Source of the DNA: an uncultured Cellvibrionales bacterium
GTDB taxonomy: Bacteria > Pseudomonadota > Gammaproteobacteria > Pseudomonadales > GM7GCV1
Direction: 5' to 3'
Length of the DNA stretch: 64,000 nucleotides
NCBI GenBank assembly: GCA_913063225.1
Contig: CAJXYP010000010.1
Location: 1 to 64,000 of the forward strand
Shown: positions 9,408-18,530 of the stretch, one piece after another
How positions within the stretch are numbered: the first letter of the stretch is position 1
Layout: the number at the start of each line of letters is the position of its first letter
The notes under the pieces: model-generated
Database searches by the model: none
Told to the model about the DNA's origin: nothing
Seen by the model: the letters and a program-made list of their open reading frames with translations, nothing else
Position numbers and translations under genes: made by a program

Positions 9408-9650
9408 ATGGAAAAACTAGAACCTTATACAGCTTCCATGGGCCGGGTTTTGCGGGCCCAGCGCAATCAGAAAGGCTTCTCTCAAGAGGAGCTAGCGCAT
9501 CGGGTGGGGTTAGATAGAACCTATATTTCTCTTTTGGAAAGAGGGCTGCGCCTGCCTACCTTGGGGACTCTGGTTAAGTTGTCTGGCGCTTTGGACATAC
9601 CGCCGGAGGATTTTGTTGCCGAGCTGGGTCGGCCATATAAGGTGGATTGA
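9408..9650 (+). CDS. Small XRE-family transcriptional regulator
   Basis: An 80-residue protein that is essentially one Cro/C1-type helix-turn-helix at about residues 12-66, with the usual GFSQEELAHRVGLDRTYISLLERG pattern split over helices 2 and 3. No sensor domain. Such stand-alone XRE proteins act as local repressors; the target is unknown, but the divergent small ORF at 9135-9347 shares its upstream region. It is followed directly by repeat copy 1, so it is isolated from the maf/yceD operons. Confidence 0.8.
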   Translation: MEKLEPYTASMGRVLRAQRNQKGFSQEELAHRVGLDRTYISLLERGLRLPTLGTLVKLSGALDIPPEDFVAELGRPYKVD

Positions 9651-9707
9651 TTAATTGGGTTGGCCCAATCGGATCCACTTTTCAAAAGTTGGTAATAACT
9701 TTTTATC

Positions 9708-10110
9708 ATTTCCGTTGCCACGGGGGCGTTCTTTTCTTTGGTTGATTGTCGCCATCCCTGGCGCCAAGCCTTCGGCCAGTCTAAAGCCTGTCCAAATTTG
9801 CTCCTGCAAATTTGTGCCCAAAGAAACGAACCAAAAGAAAAGGCACCCCGGTCTAGGTTAGTGTGTATCAATTAGAGCTGCAGAAAATTGCTCCTGCATT
9901 TTCTGCACTTCCGCCATCCATGGTGGGCGTCGCATCCTGCTCGGAACGCACTTGAACGCACATCCTTGTGCGTTCCACCCCAATAAATAACTATTCACTC
10001 GGCAAACTCAACGGGGCCCGGCACTCACCTTGGCGGGAGGTGAGAAGTTTTCTTTTTGTTTGGCGTTGGAGCGTGACGACTGATTGCGACTTGGAGTCGA
10101 GGACAGAGCC
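9708..10110 (+). repeat. Dispersed intergenic repeat, copy 1 (long form)
   Basis: Fills the 466-bp gap between the XRE gene and maf. It begins atttccgttgccacggggg and contains a core (ccttcggccagtctaaagcc) followed by two hairpins: aaatttgc-tcct-gcaaattt near 9794-9814, and gcagaaaat/attttctgc near 9880-9906. The downstream half (about 9880-10110), including gcgtcgcatcctgctcgga and cgacttggagtcg, is matched in reverse by copy 4 near 51245-51480. It contains no plausible gene. The left end matches copies at 18531 and 25997. Confidence 0.8.
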
Positions 10111-10116
10111 AAGACT

Positions 10117-10686
10117 TTAAATACCCGCTTCGCGTATAAATCTGGCTACCGATATGAGCGGTAAGCCAATCAACGCTGTTGGATCTTTGCTTTCGATCGA
10201 ATCAAACAAGCCAATCCCCAGAGATTCACATTTAAAGCTACCTGTGCAATCCAATGGATTGTCCAATGCGATATAGGTAGAAATTTCTTGGTCTTCTAAA
10301 GTTCGAAACTTAACCAGCGTGGTAATCGTCTCTGAACGCGCAAACCCTTTTGCAGTATTAATAAGACATGCCGATGTGTAAAAGGTGACATCATTGCCAC
10401 TAAAGTTTCTGAGTTGAGCTTCGGCATTTTCAGCGGAGCTAGGCTTGCCAATAAGTTGCCCGCCAAAGTCAGTGGTCTGGTCTGATCCGATTATCCAGTG
10501 ATCTGGCCAGTTTTGTGAAATCTCAGTAGCTTTTTCTGTGGCCAATCGTTCGGCTATTTGGTTTGGTTTTTCACCCGCTTTGGCTGATTCGTCTATGTCA
10601 GGGCTAATACACTCGAAATCGCTCGTTAGGCGGCTTAGAAGCTGTTTTCTATAGGGTGAAGATGAGGCGAGAATGATCTGGGTCAT
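10117..10686 (-). CDS. Maf/YceF-family nucleotide pyrophosphatase
   Basis: House-cleaning NTP pyrophosphatase; the YceF subgroup hydrolyses m7GTP in E. coli. The 189-residue protein starts with the Maf signature ILASSSPYRKQLL at residues 5-17 and has the WIIGSDQTTDF segment carrying a metal-binding Asp, plus the late GLPLISVARFI block. It is divergent from yceD, exactly as in most gammaproteobacteria, which favours the YceF over the YhdE subgroup. Confidence 0.9.
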   Translation of the reverse strand: MTQIILASSSPYRKQLLSRLTSDFECISPDIDESAKAGEKPNQIAERLATEKATEISQNWPDHWIIGSDQTTDFGGQLIGKPSSAENAEAQLRNFSGNDVTFYTSACLINTAKGFARSETITTLVKFRTLEDQEISTYIALDNPLDCTGSFKCESLGIGLFDSIESKDPTALIGLPLISVARFIREAGI

Positions 10687-10748
10687 CGGTGAAGTTTACT
10701 CTGCTGTCGAAATATACGAAATATCATGCACATAAGGGTGATTTTGCT

Positions 10749-10777
10749 TTGACAGAAGCACCGCATCTCCCTAGAAT
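10749..10777 (+). promoter_or_regulatory. Sigma70-type promoter for the yceD-rpmF-plsX operon
   Basis: TTGACA at 10749-10754 and TAGAAT at 10772-10777 with 17 bases between, close to the consensus. It lies 87 bases upstream of the yceD start. It is the strongest sigma70 match in this cluster. Confidence 0.8.
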
Positions 10778-10863
10778 TGCGCGCCCGTGAGTCTGGGTCC
10801 GCATACCTTGCCATTTGATGTTTCATTTGGCTAATAAGTGGACCAATATATTAGGTAGAAATA

Positions 10864-11373
10864 GTGTCATCAGCATTTATTGACCCCTATAAAGTAGCAA
10901 AGAAGGCTGCAAAGCTGGAATTGCAGGTTAGTCCAGACTCAATGCCTCGGCTAGTTGAAGTTGTGAAAGAGGTGGGAGTTGTCTCAGTTGAACTAGAGTT
11001 CTTCTGGGATCAGCAAAAACGATTACGGGCACGTGGTCCGGTATCGACGCAAATTCAGATAGTTTGTGAGCGCTGCCTAGAACCTATGCCGCTATCTCTA
11101 AACATTGCAGTTGATGCTGCTATTGTTTGGGATGAAGAGCAAGCAAGTCAGCTTAGTTCTGACTTAGAGCCCTGGATGGGGCTGAACGAACTGATTGATA
11201 TACATAGTTTGCTGGAAGATGAATTACTGTTGGCGCTGCCGATTATGCCAGCCCACGAACAAGAAAATTGTAAGGGTAAGTCGAGTTATACAACACTGCC
11301 CCACGAAGAACTTGGTGAACGTCGAAGACCTTTTGCAGGGTTGGCCTCACTAATTAATACGACTGACGACTGA
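10864..11373 (+). CDS. yceD: YceD family protein (DUF177), 23S rRNA accumulation factor
   Basis: A 169-residue member of the DUF177/YceD family, encoded immediately upstream of rpmF as in nearly all proteobacteria; family members are needed for normal 23S rRNA levels. The conserved CERCLEPMP motif near residues 75-83 is present. Start is GTG at 10864, with an AGGTAGAAATA leader upstream. Biochemical activity is not known. Confidence 0.9.
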   Translation: MSSAFIDPYKVAKKAAKLELQVSPDSMPRLVEVVKEVGVVSVELEFFWDQQKRLRARGPVSTQIQIVCERCLEPMPLSLNIAVDAAIVWDEEQASQLSSDLEPWMGLNELIDIHSLLEDELLLALPIMPAHEQENCKGKSSYTTLPHEELGERRRPFAGLASLINTTDD

Positions 11374-11386
11374 TACGGGAGATACC

Positions 11387-11581
11387 ATGGCCGTCCAAAA
11401 GAGTAAAAAATCACGCGCGCGCAGAGATATGCGCCGCTCACACGATTCACTTAGCCTACCTACATTGTCTGTAGATTCTGTGACCGGTGAAAAGCATCGC
11501 CGCCATCACATTACGGCCGACGGTTTTTATCGCGGACGTAAGGTATTAGAAGAAAAAGTTGTAGAAGAGATCGAAGAATAG
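11387..11581 (+). CDS. rpmF: 50S ribosomal protein L32
   Basis: A 64-residue basic ribosomal protein with the L32 pattern: [20 protein letters not shown], a central loop ending in [14 protein letters not shown], and an acidic tail. It lies between yceD and plsX in the conserved operon, with a GGGAGA site upstream. It lacks the Cys pairs of zinc-binding L32 paralogues. Confidence 0.97.
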   Translation: MAVQKSKKSRARRDMRRSHDSLSLPTLSVDSVTGEKHRRHHITADGFYRGRKVLEEKVVEEIEE

Positions 11582-11632
11582 TTCTTTGTTGGAATATCCA
11601 GTCCGCCTTCAGCGCACTGATCCAAACTTACT

Positions 11633-12655
11633 ATGATTAAAGTCGCTGTCGATGCCTCAGGCGGTGATTTAGGTAACGCACCGGTGCTTGCCGGTGTTCG
11701 CGACGCCTTAAAAGCAGACCCCGATCTGTTTGTGAGCCTTTACTGCGATGACGCTAGTCATACGGAAGCGCTCAAAAGTTCCAGTTTCCCCTCATATCTA
11801 AGAAGTCGTTTGTCGCTGCACCTTTGCGGTGAGTCTGTTGCTATGGACGATAAACCGATTCAGGCTTTGCGCAATAAAGCTTCAAGTTCAATGGCTAAGG
11901 CCATACAAGCCGTTGCACAAAAAGATGCCCAGGCAGTGCTCAGCTCGGGCAATACAGCTGCTTTGGTAGGCTTTGGCCTGCAGTTGCTTGGAACCATACC
12001 CGGCGTTACCCGGCCAGCCATATGCACCGCTCTGCCTTCTAGCAAAGGTCGTACATGGTTTTTGGATATGGGTGCAAATCTGGAACCCACACTTGAACAG
12101 ATGCTCGCTAATGCACGCATGGGTGCTGGTCAGTGCCGATTGTTCGACAATATTCAATCTCCTCGAGTAGGCGTGTTGAGCGTAGGTTCAGAGGCTATTA
12201 AGGGTACGCAAATTCAGCAGGACCTTGCTGCTGAACTTGCGAAAGAACCGGGTGTAAATTTTGTTGGGTTTGCTGAGGGGGCCGATCTATTTTCCGGCGC
12301 CTTTGATTTGGTGGTTTGTGATGGCCTAACCGGTAATGTTGCATTGAAAACCGCTGAGGGTGTGGCCCACTTTTTAACGGATGAACTCAGGACGGTTTTG
12401 AGTCGCCACTGGGTGGCCCGTATTAGCTACTTATTATTGCGCGGAAGCTTGAAGAAATTCCGTCGTCGCATGGATCCGGCTCGCTATAATGGCGCAGCAT
12501 TACTAGGGTTAGATGGGTTAGTTGTAAAAAGTCATGGTGCCAGCGATAGCGGGGCATTCGAGAATGCATTGCTACTTACGGCAGATATGGCCCGCTTAGA
12601 TGCTTTGAATTTTCTCAAGGGAGAACTTCAAGGCGCATCTGCAGGCGTGAGCTAA
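11633..12655 (+). CDS. plsX: Phosphate acyltransferase PlsX
   Basis: Converts acyl-ACP and phosphate to acyl-phosphate, feeding PlsY in phospholipid synthesis; a peripheral membrane enzyme. The 340-residue protein begins IKVAVDASGGDLG, the usual metal/phosphate loop, and contains VLSSGNTAALVGFG and VVCDGLTGNVALKTAEG. It is followed by a 100-bp gap before fabD in which fabH, common at this place, is missing. Confidence 0.95.
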   Translation: MIKVAVDASGGDLGNAPVLAGVRDALKADPDLFVSLYCDDASHTEALKSSSFPSYLRSRLSLHLCGESVAMDDKPIQALRNKASSSMAKAIQAVAQKDAQAVLSSGNTAALVGFGLQLLGTIPGVTRPAICTALPSSKGRTWFLDMGANLEPTLEQMLANARMGAGQCRLFDNIQSPRVGVLSVGSEAIKGTQIQQDLAAELAKEPGVNFVGFAEGADLFSGAFDLVVCDGLTGNVALKTAEGVAHFLTDELRTVLSRHWVARISYLLLRGSLKKFRRRMDPARYNGAALLGLDGLVVKSHGASDSGAFENALLLTADMARLDALNFLKGELQGASAGVS

Positions 12656-12729
12656 AGCCTTGACTCAAACAAGCATTATCGAAAAATGCTACCGAACGGT
12701 TGTTGCTGAACTGTTAATACTGAATTCTC

Positions 12730-12735
12730 TATAAT
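12730..12735 (+). promoter_or_regulatory. Probable -10 element upstream of fabD
   Basis: A perfect TATAAT 21 bases upstream of the fabD ATG. The -35 region is weak (TTGCTG or TGAACT at poor spacing), so a regulated or weak promoter is likely. The short leader AGGAAATATCTTTA contains the fabD ribosome-binding site. Confidence 0.5.
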
Positions 12736-12755
12736 GGACAAAGGAAATATCTTTA

Positions 12756-13718
12756 ATGATAAAAAATGATCTCGCTTTTGTTTTCCCCGGCCAGGGATCA
12801 CAGAAGCCCGGAATGCTAGCCGAAATGGCGCAAAGCTCTGGATTGGTGGCCGCGACCTTTGCCCAGGCATCTGACGTGCTGGGTTACGACCTATGGGCCT
12901 TAAGCCAGAACGGTAGCCCGGAAGAATTAAGTCAAACTGAAGTCACTCAGCCCCTTTTAGTAGCCGCGAGCACTGCGCTTTGGCGCTGTTGGCAAGATGC
13001 TACTGATGTAAAACCCGGGCTAATGGCAGGACACAGTTTGGGTGAGTGGTCAGCCTTAGTCGCATCCGGTGTGATTAGCCTGGAGGACGGTGTTCGTCTA
13101 GTAAGACTTAGAGGGCAGTACATGCAGATGGCAGTGCCAGCTGGGAAAGGCGCTATGGCAGCCATTGTTGGTTTGGCTGATGAGGTCATTGCGGAAGTCT
13201 GTCAGCAAGCTTCCGGTACTGATATAGGAGGTGAGAGCGGAGCGGAAGTAGTGCTTCCGGTTAATTTTAATTGTCCGGGGCAGGTGGTAATCGCAGGACA
13301 TGCCGCTGCCGTTGAGAAGGCTATGGCAGCCTGTACCGAAGCGGGTGCAAAACGTGCCTTGTCGCTTCCGGTTAGTGCACCTTTTCATACGCCATTGATG
13401 CAGCCTGCTGCAGATCGATTGGCCGAAGATATACAAGCCACAAATTTTCAAGCGCCCTCTATACCGGTAATTCACAATGTTGGTTGCGCTGTAGAAATGG
13501 ATCCAGAGATAATTAAGCAGAGACTGGTAGAGCAGATTACTGCGCCAGTGCCCTGGACCCAGACTATTGAGAAAATGATCTCTGAGGGAATTGCCACCGC
13601 AGTCGAATGTGGCCCCGGCCGTGTATTGGCGGGCCTAAATAAAAGAATCAGCCGTGACTTAAGCACTGTAAATATTGAAGCTCCGGACGCCTTAGAAGCG
13701 GCCGCTGGCGAAATCTAA
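12756..13718 (+). CDS. fabD: Malonyl-CoA:ACP transacylase
   Basis: Loads malonate onto ACP for type II fatty-acid synthesis. In the 320-residue protein the oxyanion motif FPGQGSQ is at residues 10-16, and GHSLGEW at 92-98 carries nucleophile Ser94. The APFHTPLM motif holds the catalytic His, and NFNCPGQVVIAG is also typical. It is followed 22 bases later by fabG. Confidence 0.96.
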   Translation: MIKNDLAFVFPGQGSQKPGMLAEMAQSSGLVAATFAQASDVLGYDLWALSQNGSPEELSQTEVTQPLLVAASTALWRCWQDATDVKPGLMAGHSLGEWSALVASGVISLEDGVRLVRLRGQYMQMAVPAGKGAMAAIVGLADEVIAEVCQQASGTDIGGESGAEVVLPVNFNCPGQVVIAGHAAAVEKAMAACTEAGAKRALSLPVSAPFHTPLMQPAADRLAEDIQATNFQAPSIPVIHNVGCAVEMDPEIIKQRLVEQITAPVPWTQTIEKMISEGIATAVECGPGRVLAGLNKRISRDLSTVNIEAPDALEAAAGEI

Positions 13719-13740
13719 AAGATATTCAAGGGAGAAAAGA

Positions 13741-14481
13741 ATGATTCCAGAAAATACAGTAGCTCTAGTGACGGGCGCAAGCCGAGGCATAGGTGCAGCC
13801 ATTGCCGATCAGTTAGCAGAAATGGGTATTACCGTAATAGGAACCGCTACCTCAGACAAAGGAGCCGCAGCTATTGATGCGCGACTTAAGGCAAAGCCAG
13901 CGGCCGGTGCTGGTATCTGCTTGAACGTTACTAATGTTGAGCAGATAGCAGAAAAGATTAAAGAGATTACCGGAACCTATGGTGCACCTACGATCTTGGT
14001 TAATAACGCCGGAATTACCGCTGACAACCTAATGCTGCGTATGTCTGACGATGACTGGATGAACGTTATCCAAACCAATCTCAACTCCGTTTTTCGTCTA
14101 AGTAAAGCCTGCTTGCGCGGTATGACCAAGGCAAGATATGGGCGTATCGTCAATATCAGCTCAGTAGTGGGTAGCATGGGTAATGCTGGCCAGTGTAATT
14201 ACGCTGCCAGTAAAGCGGGAGTTGCTGGTTTTTCGAGGTCATTGGCCAAAGAAGTTGGTGCAAGGAACATTACCGTGAACACTATTGCTCCGGGCTTTAT
14301 TGATACGGATATGACCAAAGTTCTCACGGAAGATCAGAAAAATAGCATGTTAGTGAACGTTCCGCTGAAAAGATTCGGGGCGCCACAGGAGATCGCTGAC
14401 TTAGTGGCTTTTCTTGTTATTTCAGGTGGTTACATCACAGGTGAGACAATCCACATTAACGGTGGAATGTACATGAGTTAG
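13741..14481 (+). CDS. fabG: 3-oxoacyl-[ACP] reductase FabG
   Basis: NADPH-dependent short-chain dehydrogenase that reduces beta-ketoacyl-ACP. The 246-residue protein has the nucleotide loop GASRGIG at 12-18, NNAG, the catalytic Ser in NISSVVGS and YAASK with the catalytic Tyr and Lys. The fabD-fabG-acpP order marks it as the housekeeping FabG rather than another SDR. A good AGGGAGA site precedes the ATG. Confidence 0.96.
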   Translation: MIPENTVALVTGASRGIGAAIADQLAEMGITVIGTATSDKGAAAIDARLKAKPAAGAGICLNVTNVEQIAEKIKEITGTYGAPTILVNNAGITADNLMLRMSDDDWMNVIQTNLNSVFRLSKACLRGMTKARYGRIVNISSVVGSMGNAGQCNYAASKAGVAGFSRSLAKEVGARNITVNTIAPGFIDTDMTKVLTEDQKNSMLVNVPLKRFGAPQEIADLVAFLVISGGYITGETIHINGGMYMS

Positions 14482-14490
14482 ACATAGTTT

Positions 14491-14518
14491 TTGCAAGTGG
14501 GTCGCAAGTATGTAAAAT
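14491..14518 (+). promoter_or_regulatory. Promoter for acpP
   Basis: TTGCAA at 14491-14496 and TAAAAT at 14513-14518 with 16-base spacing, directly after the fabG stop. It would give acpP its own strong transcript with a leader of about 85 bases, in keeping with the high ACP demand. Confidence 0.6.
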
Positions 14519-14608
14519 GTCGCCTGCTCGCTTAAATGCGAACCAATTCACACTTTTGACAACCCTGGTCATTAGTTTTTATCCAAACTTTTGGGAAGAG
14601 AGATTCTT

Positions 14609-14845
14609 ATGAGTAGTATCGAAGAACGCGTAAAAAAAATTGTTGCTGAGCAACTTGGTGTAAACGAAGCCGACGTGAACAATAGTGCTTCTTTTGTTGA
14701 AGATTTGGGTGCCGATTCGCTAGATACCGTTGAACTGGTAATGGCTTTGGAAGAAGAATTCGAAACGGAAATCCCGGACGAAGAAGCAGAAAAAATTACT
14801 ACTGTTCAGTTGGCGATAGACTACATCAACAGTAATCAATCCTAA
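14609..14845 (+). CDS. acpP: Acyl carrier protein
   Basis: A 78-residue acidic carrier of acyl chains. The phosphopantetheine attachment motif [10 protein letters not shown] puts the prosthetic-group Ser at residue 37. The start is the ATG at 14609 with GGGAAGAGAG just upstream; a TTG 18 bases earlier in the same frame lies before the binding site and is rejected. It is followed by a strong terminator. The condensing-enzyme gene fabF, normally next, is absent from this locus. Confidence 0.98.
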   Translation: MSSIEERVKKIVAEQLGVNEADVNNSASFVEDLGADSLDTVELVMALEEEFETEIPDEEAEKITTVQLAIDYINSNQS

Positions 14846-14866
14846 GAATAGCTGCTTACCAAAGAA

Positions 14867-14898
14867 GCCGGCTGATTATTTTGTCAGCCGGTTTTTTT
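14867..14898 (+). terminator. Rho-independent terminator after acpP
   Basis: Perfect 8-bp stem ccggctga/tcagccgg with an 8-base loop followed by seven Ts. It separates the highly expressed acpP message from pabC. Confidence 0.92.
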
Positions 14899-14926
14899 GT
14901 GCCTGTAAGTTGAAGGTTATATTGCG

Positions 14927-15766
14927 ATGACATTACTCGTTAATGGCAGGCTTCAGTCCGAGGTGCCTGCTGCTAGCAGGGCGCTCAACTATGGCGATGG
15001 CCTTTTTGAGACCATGCGCTTTGAATCCGGTGGCATAGCACTTTGGCGATACCACCTGTCCAGACTGGCGCTTGGCGCTGACCGTTTAAGCATCACTCAG
15101 AACCCAGACCTCATCGAATCGGAAATGCAGAGCTTCTTGACGCATCTAGCAACGCAGGGCATTCATCAGGGTGTTATTAAGCTTCGGCTTATTCGCGGAG
15201 GTGACCAAAGGGGTTACGCACCGGAAGCGAACCGGGAGCACTGGCGAATTTTTGAACTCTTTGAAGGATTGCCGGAATGGGGTACAGCGGAAACCGCGAT
15301 GCTCTGCGAGCATAGATTAGCGATTCATCCCCAGTTGGCCGGGATTAAACATCTGAACAGACTGGACCAGGTGCTGGGTGCAGCAGAAGTAGCCGAAGCA
15401 TCAGTTTCAACTGGACTTATGCTCGATGTAGCGGGCGCTCTGCGTTGTGGTATTGATTCAAATATTTATCTGGAAGTGGACGGCAGAATAATTACTCCAC
15501 CCTTAGCAGAATCTGGTGTACTCGGAGTCTTTAGAAGCTATATGATCGATACTCTTTGCATCGATCTGGATATTTCTATTGTGGAACAGGAAATAGACCG
15601 AAAACAGTTAGCTAGCTGCTTGGGCTTGTGGCTGAGTAACGCGGTTCGCGGTCTTCGGCCAGTTAGTTCTATGCCGGGGCTAGCGGAATGGAACGCGCCA
15701 TATTCGCCGCTTTTGTCAAAGCTGCAGCTGGCGGCACAAGATTCCCTTAAGGTTGTGCACAAGTGA
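14927..15766 (+). CDS. pabC: Aminodeoxychorismate lyase
   Basis: PLP enzyme that releases p-aminobenzoate from aminodeoxychorismate in folate synthesis. The 279-residue fold-type IV protein has the RALNYGDGLFETMR motif near the N-terminus and GIKHLNRLDQ carrying the PLP Lys. Its partner PabB is encoded at 55601-56986. The stop overlaps the mltG start by four bases (GTGA). Confidence 0.93.
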   Translation: MTLLVNGRLQSEVPAASRALNYGDGLFETMRFESGGIALWRYHLSRLALGADRLSITQNPDLIESEMQSFLTHLATQGIHQGVIKLRLIRGGDQRGYAPEANREHWRIFELFEGLPEWGTAETAMLCEHRLAIHPQLAGIKHLNRLDQVLGAAEVAEASVSTGLMLDVAGALRCGIDSNIYLEVDGRIITPPLAESGVLGVFRSYMIDTLCIDLDISIVEQEIDRKQLASCLGLWLSNAVRGLRPVSSMPGLAEWNAPYSPLLSKLQLAAQDSLKVVHK

Positions 15767-16809
15767 TCCGTCGGTTTCTAGCCTACTTTTTTGCCTCTCT
15801 GTTTCTATTCGGTTCTTTGGCAATTGGAGGGTGCTGGTATTTCTATCAGACCTATCTAGACACGCCGCTTGAGCTGGACGAGCGTGTATTTATTCTGCGC
15901 GTGCCTGAGAACAACTCATTAACTTCTGTCACGAGAGACCTTTGGATAGACGGTTATCTGCGTTATCCGCGACTCCTACTGCTGCAAGCAAAGCTGGAGA
16001 AGACACAATCTATTCGGGTTGGCGAATATGAATTAGTTAGGGAGGATACGCCGCGTATTCTTCTGCAAAAGCTGCATGGCGGAGACGTGCTGCTCTACAG
16101 AACTAGTTTGATCGAGGGCTGGAGTACGATGCAGATGTTGGCTCATCTGCAGGCAGATACGAGATTGAGCGACGACCTAGGTGAGGTTGAACTGGAAGAC
16201 TTGGCTAGCCGGCTAAACCTGGATGTTGGTTTTGCCGAGGGTTGGTTTTATCCAGATACTTATGTCTATGCACGTGATCTACCAATCTCTGTACTGCTGT
16301 TGCAAGCTCATGAGCGCATGCAAGATATTCTGGCAGAAGAGTGGTTGCAGCGAGGTTTTGGTGTCCCTTATGAGACGCGGTATGAGGCATTGATAATGGC
16401 CTCTATAGTTGAGAAAGAGACGGGGGTACCTAGGGAGCGAGCTGAAATCGCCGGAGTTTTTGTGCGACGACTGCAGCTTGGTATGAGGCTGCAGACCGAT
16501 CCAACCATAATCTATGGTCTCGGTGATTCCTACAGCGGCAACCTTACCCGTGCCCATTTGCGGCAGGCTAGCCCTTATAATACTTATTTAAACAACGGGC
16601 TTACGCCAACGCCCATTGCAAACCCGGGTCGCGACGCTATTCATGCTGCGTTGAACCCAGAGCAGGGCAGCGCACTGTATTTTGTCGCTCGAGGTGACGG
16701 AAGCCATCAGTTTTCCGATACGCTAGAGGCACACAATGCGGCCGTTAGACAATTTCAAATAGAGCAACGTGCAGTGGACTACCAATCTGCACCAGAGGGA
16801 GACCAGTAG
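15763..16809 (+). CDS. mltG: Endolytic murein transglycosylase MltG
   Basis: Inner-membrane lytic transglycosylase thought to end nascent glycan strands. The 348-residue protein has one N-terminal membrane anchor at about residues 5-25, a LysM-like region, then the YceG domain with the catalytic Glu in ASIVEKETG and the downstream RLQTDPTIIYGLG and YNTYLNNGLTPTPIANPG blocks. GTG start overlaps pabC; tmk follows with no gap. Confidence 0.95.
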   Translation: MIRRFLAYFFASLFLFGSLAIGGCWYFYQTYLDTPLELDERVFILRVPENNSLTSVTRDLWIDGYLRYPRLLLLQAKLEKTQSIRVGEYELVREDTPRILLQKLHGGDVLLYRTSLIEGWSTMQMLAHLQADTRLSDDLGEVELEDLASRLNLDVGFAEGWFYPDTYVYARDLPISVLLLQAHERMQDILAEEWLQRGFGVPYETRYEALIMASIVEKETGVPRERAEIAGVFVRRLQLGMRLQTDPTIIYGLGDSYSGNLTRAHLRQASPYNTYLNNGLTPTPIANPGRDAIHAALNPEQGSALYFVARGDGSHQFSDTLEAHNAAVRQFQIEQRAVDYQSAPEGDQ

Positions 16810-17505
16810 TTGCAATCTGAAAGTTCAAAGCCAGGCCTTTTTATCACCGTCGAAGGTGTTGAGGGCGCGGGTAAATCGACCAATCTTTCTTTTATCGTCG
16901 ATTGTTTAGAACAGTCCGGTATCGAGGTTGTCTGCACCAGAGAACCCGGAGGCACGCCTTTTGCGGAATCGGTGCGAGAACTGTTACTGGCGCCACGAGA
17001 AGAAAATGTTGACGCGGTGACTGAGCTTTTGCTTATGTTTGCGGCTCGATCTCAGCATCTAAATGCGCTTATTCGGCCGGCAATAGCTGCAGGCAAGTGG
17101 GTGGTCTGTGATCGTTTTACAGACGCTACTTACGCTTATCAGGGAGGCGGCCGTGAATTGGGCTTTGACCTGGTGGCAAAGCTTGAGGATTTAGTACAGG
17201 GGGACTTTAGGCCAGATCGAACTTTCTATCTGGATGTGCCCTTGGAGCTTGGCATGCAACGGGTAATAGCGCGCGGAGAAAAGGATCGCTTTGAGCTCGA
17301 GCAAACCAAGTTTTTTGAGCGGGTACGCAATACGTATTTGTCTATGGTCGATCGAGAACCCGAACGCTTTATTCTAATTGACGCTTCTCAGTCACTTGAA
17401 GCGGTTCAGTCCGATGTTCGGGCGAAGGTAGATGGTTTGCTAGCTGACTTTCAGAATGGATTTGAGAGTGCTTCTGATAACTCTGTCAAGAGCACTTCTG
17501 AATGA
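16810..17505 (+). CDS. tmk: Thymidylate kinase
   Basis: Phosphorylates dTMP to dTDP. The 231-residue protein has the P-loop EGVEGAGKST at about residues 14-23, the DR(F/Y) motif in VCDRFTDATYAYQGGGR, and a lid region RGEKDRFE. Start is TTG immediately after the mltG stop; no better downstream start precedes the P-loop. It overlaps the holB start by four bases. The C-terminal tail is about 15 residues longer than usual. Confidence 0.95.
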   Translation: MQSESSKPGLFITVEGVEGAGKSTNLSFIVDCLEQSGIEVVCTREPGGTPFAESVRELLLAPREENVDAVTELLLMFAARSQHLNALIRPAIAAGKWVVCDRFTDATYAYQGGGRELGFDLVAKLEDLVQGDFRPDRTFYLDVPLELGMQRVIARGEKDRFELEQTKFFERVRNTYLSMVDREPERFILIDASQSLEAVQSDVRAKVDGLLADFQNGFESASDNSVKSTSE

Positions 17506-18440
17506 TTTTACAGATGCCTTGGTTGCAAGGGGCTGTGGATCAATTCCATCAGCGCATGGTTAACCAGCGCTTACCCCACGCCATTTTGTTGCAAGGGCGG
17601 GCTGGCGATGGCGCTGAGATATTAGCGCAAAGTTTGGCCAAAGCAGCTCTCTGCAACAATCCAGAACTTGGTTACCCCTGTAATCAATGTAAATCCTGCT
17701 TACTGCATAGCGCAGAAACCCACCCGGATTATATGAAGCTAGAACCCGGTGGAGCCTCTGTGACTATTAGGGTGGACGATATTCGCTCGTTGGTAGATAG
17801 GTTTACCACTACAGCTCAAATCTCGTCTCGAAAGGTCGCGGTGCTGCTGCACGCTGAAACTATGAATACGGCCGCCGCTAACGCCCTGCTTAAGACACTT
17901 GAAGAGCCGCCGGGAGATTCGCTACTTATATTGGTAACGGAGGGAACTAAGCCCTTGCTACCAACTGTACGTAGCCGCTGCCAGCCGATTTCGATGCAGT
18001 CGCCTGACAAGGCACAGATAACCCATTGGTTAGAACAACGAGAGCTAGCTAAAGGGGCGTCGGAAGCCTTGATGCAGGCATTGGACTACCAACCATTAAA
18101 GATTGCCCAGTGGGTGGAAGAGGGTCTCAATAAAAACTGGGAGCACTTCCAAGCGATACTGACGGGGGTTGCCGGTTCGCAGTTAACACCGGTGATGGCT
18201 GCCACAGAATGCAAAGATATAGGGGTTAGTGACCAACTGGATTGGGTTGATCAGAAAATTTCGGCCTGGGTTAAGCAGCAAGCGAGTTCTGGACACGCGT
18301 TGGACCGACGGTGGGTACGTTATTTGGATCAGCTAATTGCCTTAAGGCGGGAGTTGATACATTCGGCGAACGTAAATGCCCAGTTGTTTTCAGAGAGTTT
18401 GTTTATGCTTTGGCAGCAGTTTAATCGTCAACTAGGTTGA
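17502..18440 (+). CDS. holB: DNA polymerase III delta-prime subunit
   Basis: Clamp-loader subunit working with DnaX and HolA. In the 312-residue AAA+ fold, the P-loop position reads GRAGDGAE, without a proper GKT/S, as expected for the non-hydrolysing delta-prime. The zinc module is LCNNPELGYPCNQCKSC and the arginine-finger motif is in VRSRCQ. It is in the tmk-holB-pilZ-tatD order conserved in Pseudomonas. The gap that follows holds repeat copy 2. Confidence 0.94.
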   Translation: MILQMPWLQGAVDQFHQRMVNQRLPHAILLQGRAGDGAEILAQSLAKAALCNNPELGYPCNQCKSCLLHSAETHPDYMKLEPGGASVTIRVDDIRSLVDRFTTTAQISSRKVAVLLHAETMNTAAANALLKTLEEPPGDSLLILVTEGTKPLLPTVRSRCQPISMQSPDKAQITHWLEQRELAKGASEALMQALDYQPLKIAQWVEEGLNKNWEHFQAILTGVAGSQLTPVMAATECKDIGVSDQLDWVDQKISAWVKQQASSGHALDRRWVRYLDQLIALRRELIHSANVNAQLFSESLFMLWQQFNRQLG

Positions 18441-18530
18441 TTTGCTTGTTTTGAGGATGTGTCCTTTGACCTCATTAAAACCGCGTTCGTATCGTTTCTG
18501 ATTATTTTTCGTTGAATGTAAACACTCTCA

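Noticed and set aside
9655-9861. ORF in repeat copy 1 (68 codons) and similar ORFs at 18555-18872 and 51267-51578
   Set aside because: Shared peptide blocks such as AIP-AKPSASLKP arise because the DNA is a repeat; frames are broken between copies and lack ribosome-binding sites.
11860-12170. Overlapping ORFs on both strands inside plsX
   Set aside because: Shadow frames of plsX, which is intact with full motifs.
17502-18440. Apparent loss of the Walker A motif in HolB
   Set aside because: Delta-prime subunits normally lack a functional P-loop; not a defect.
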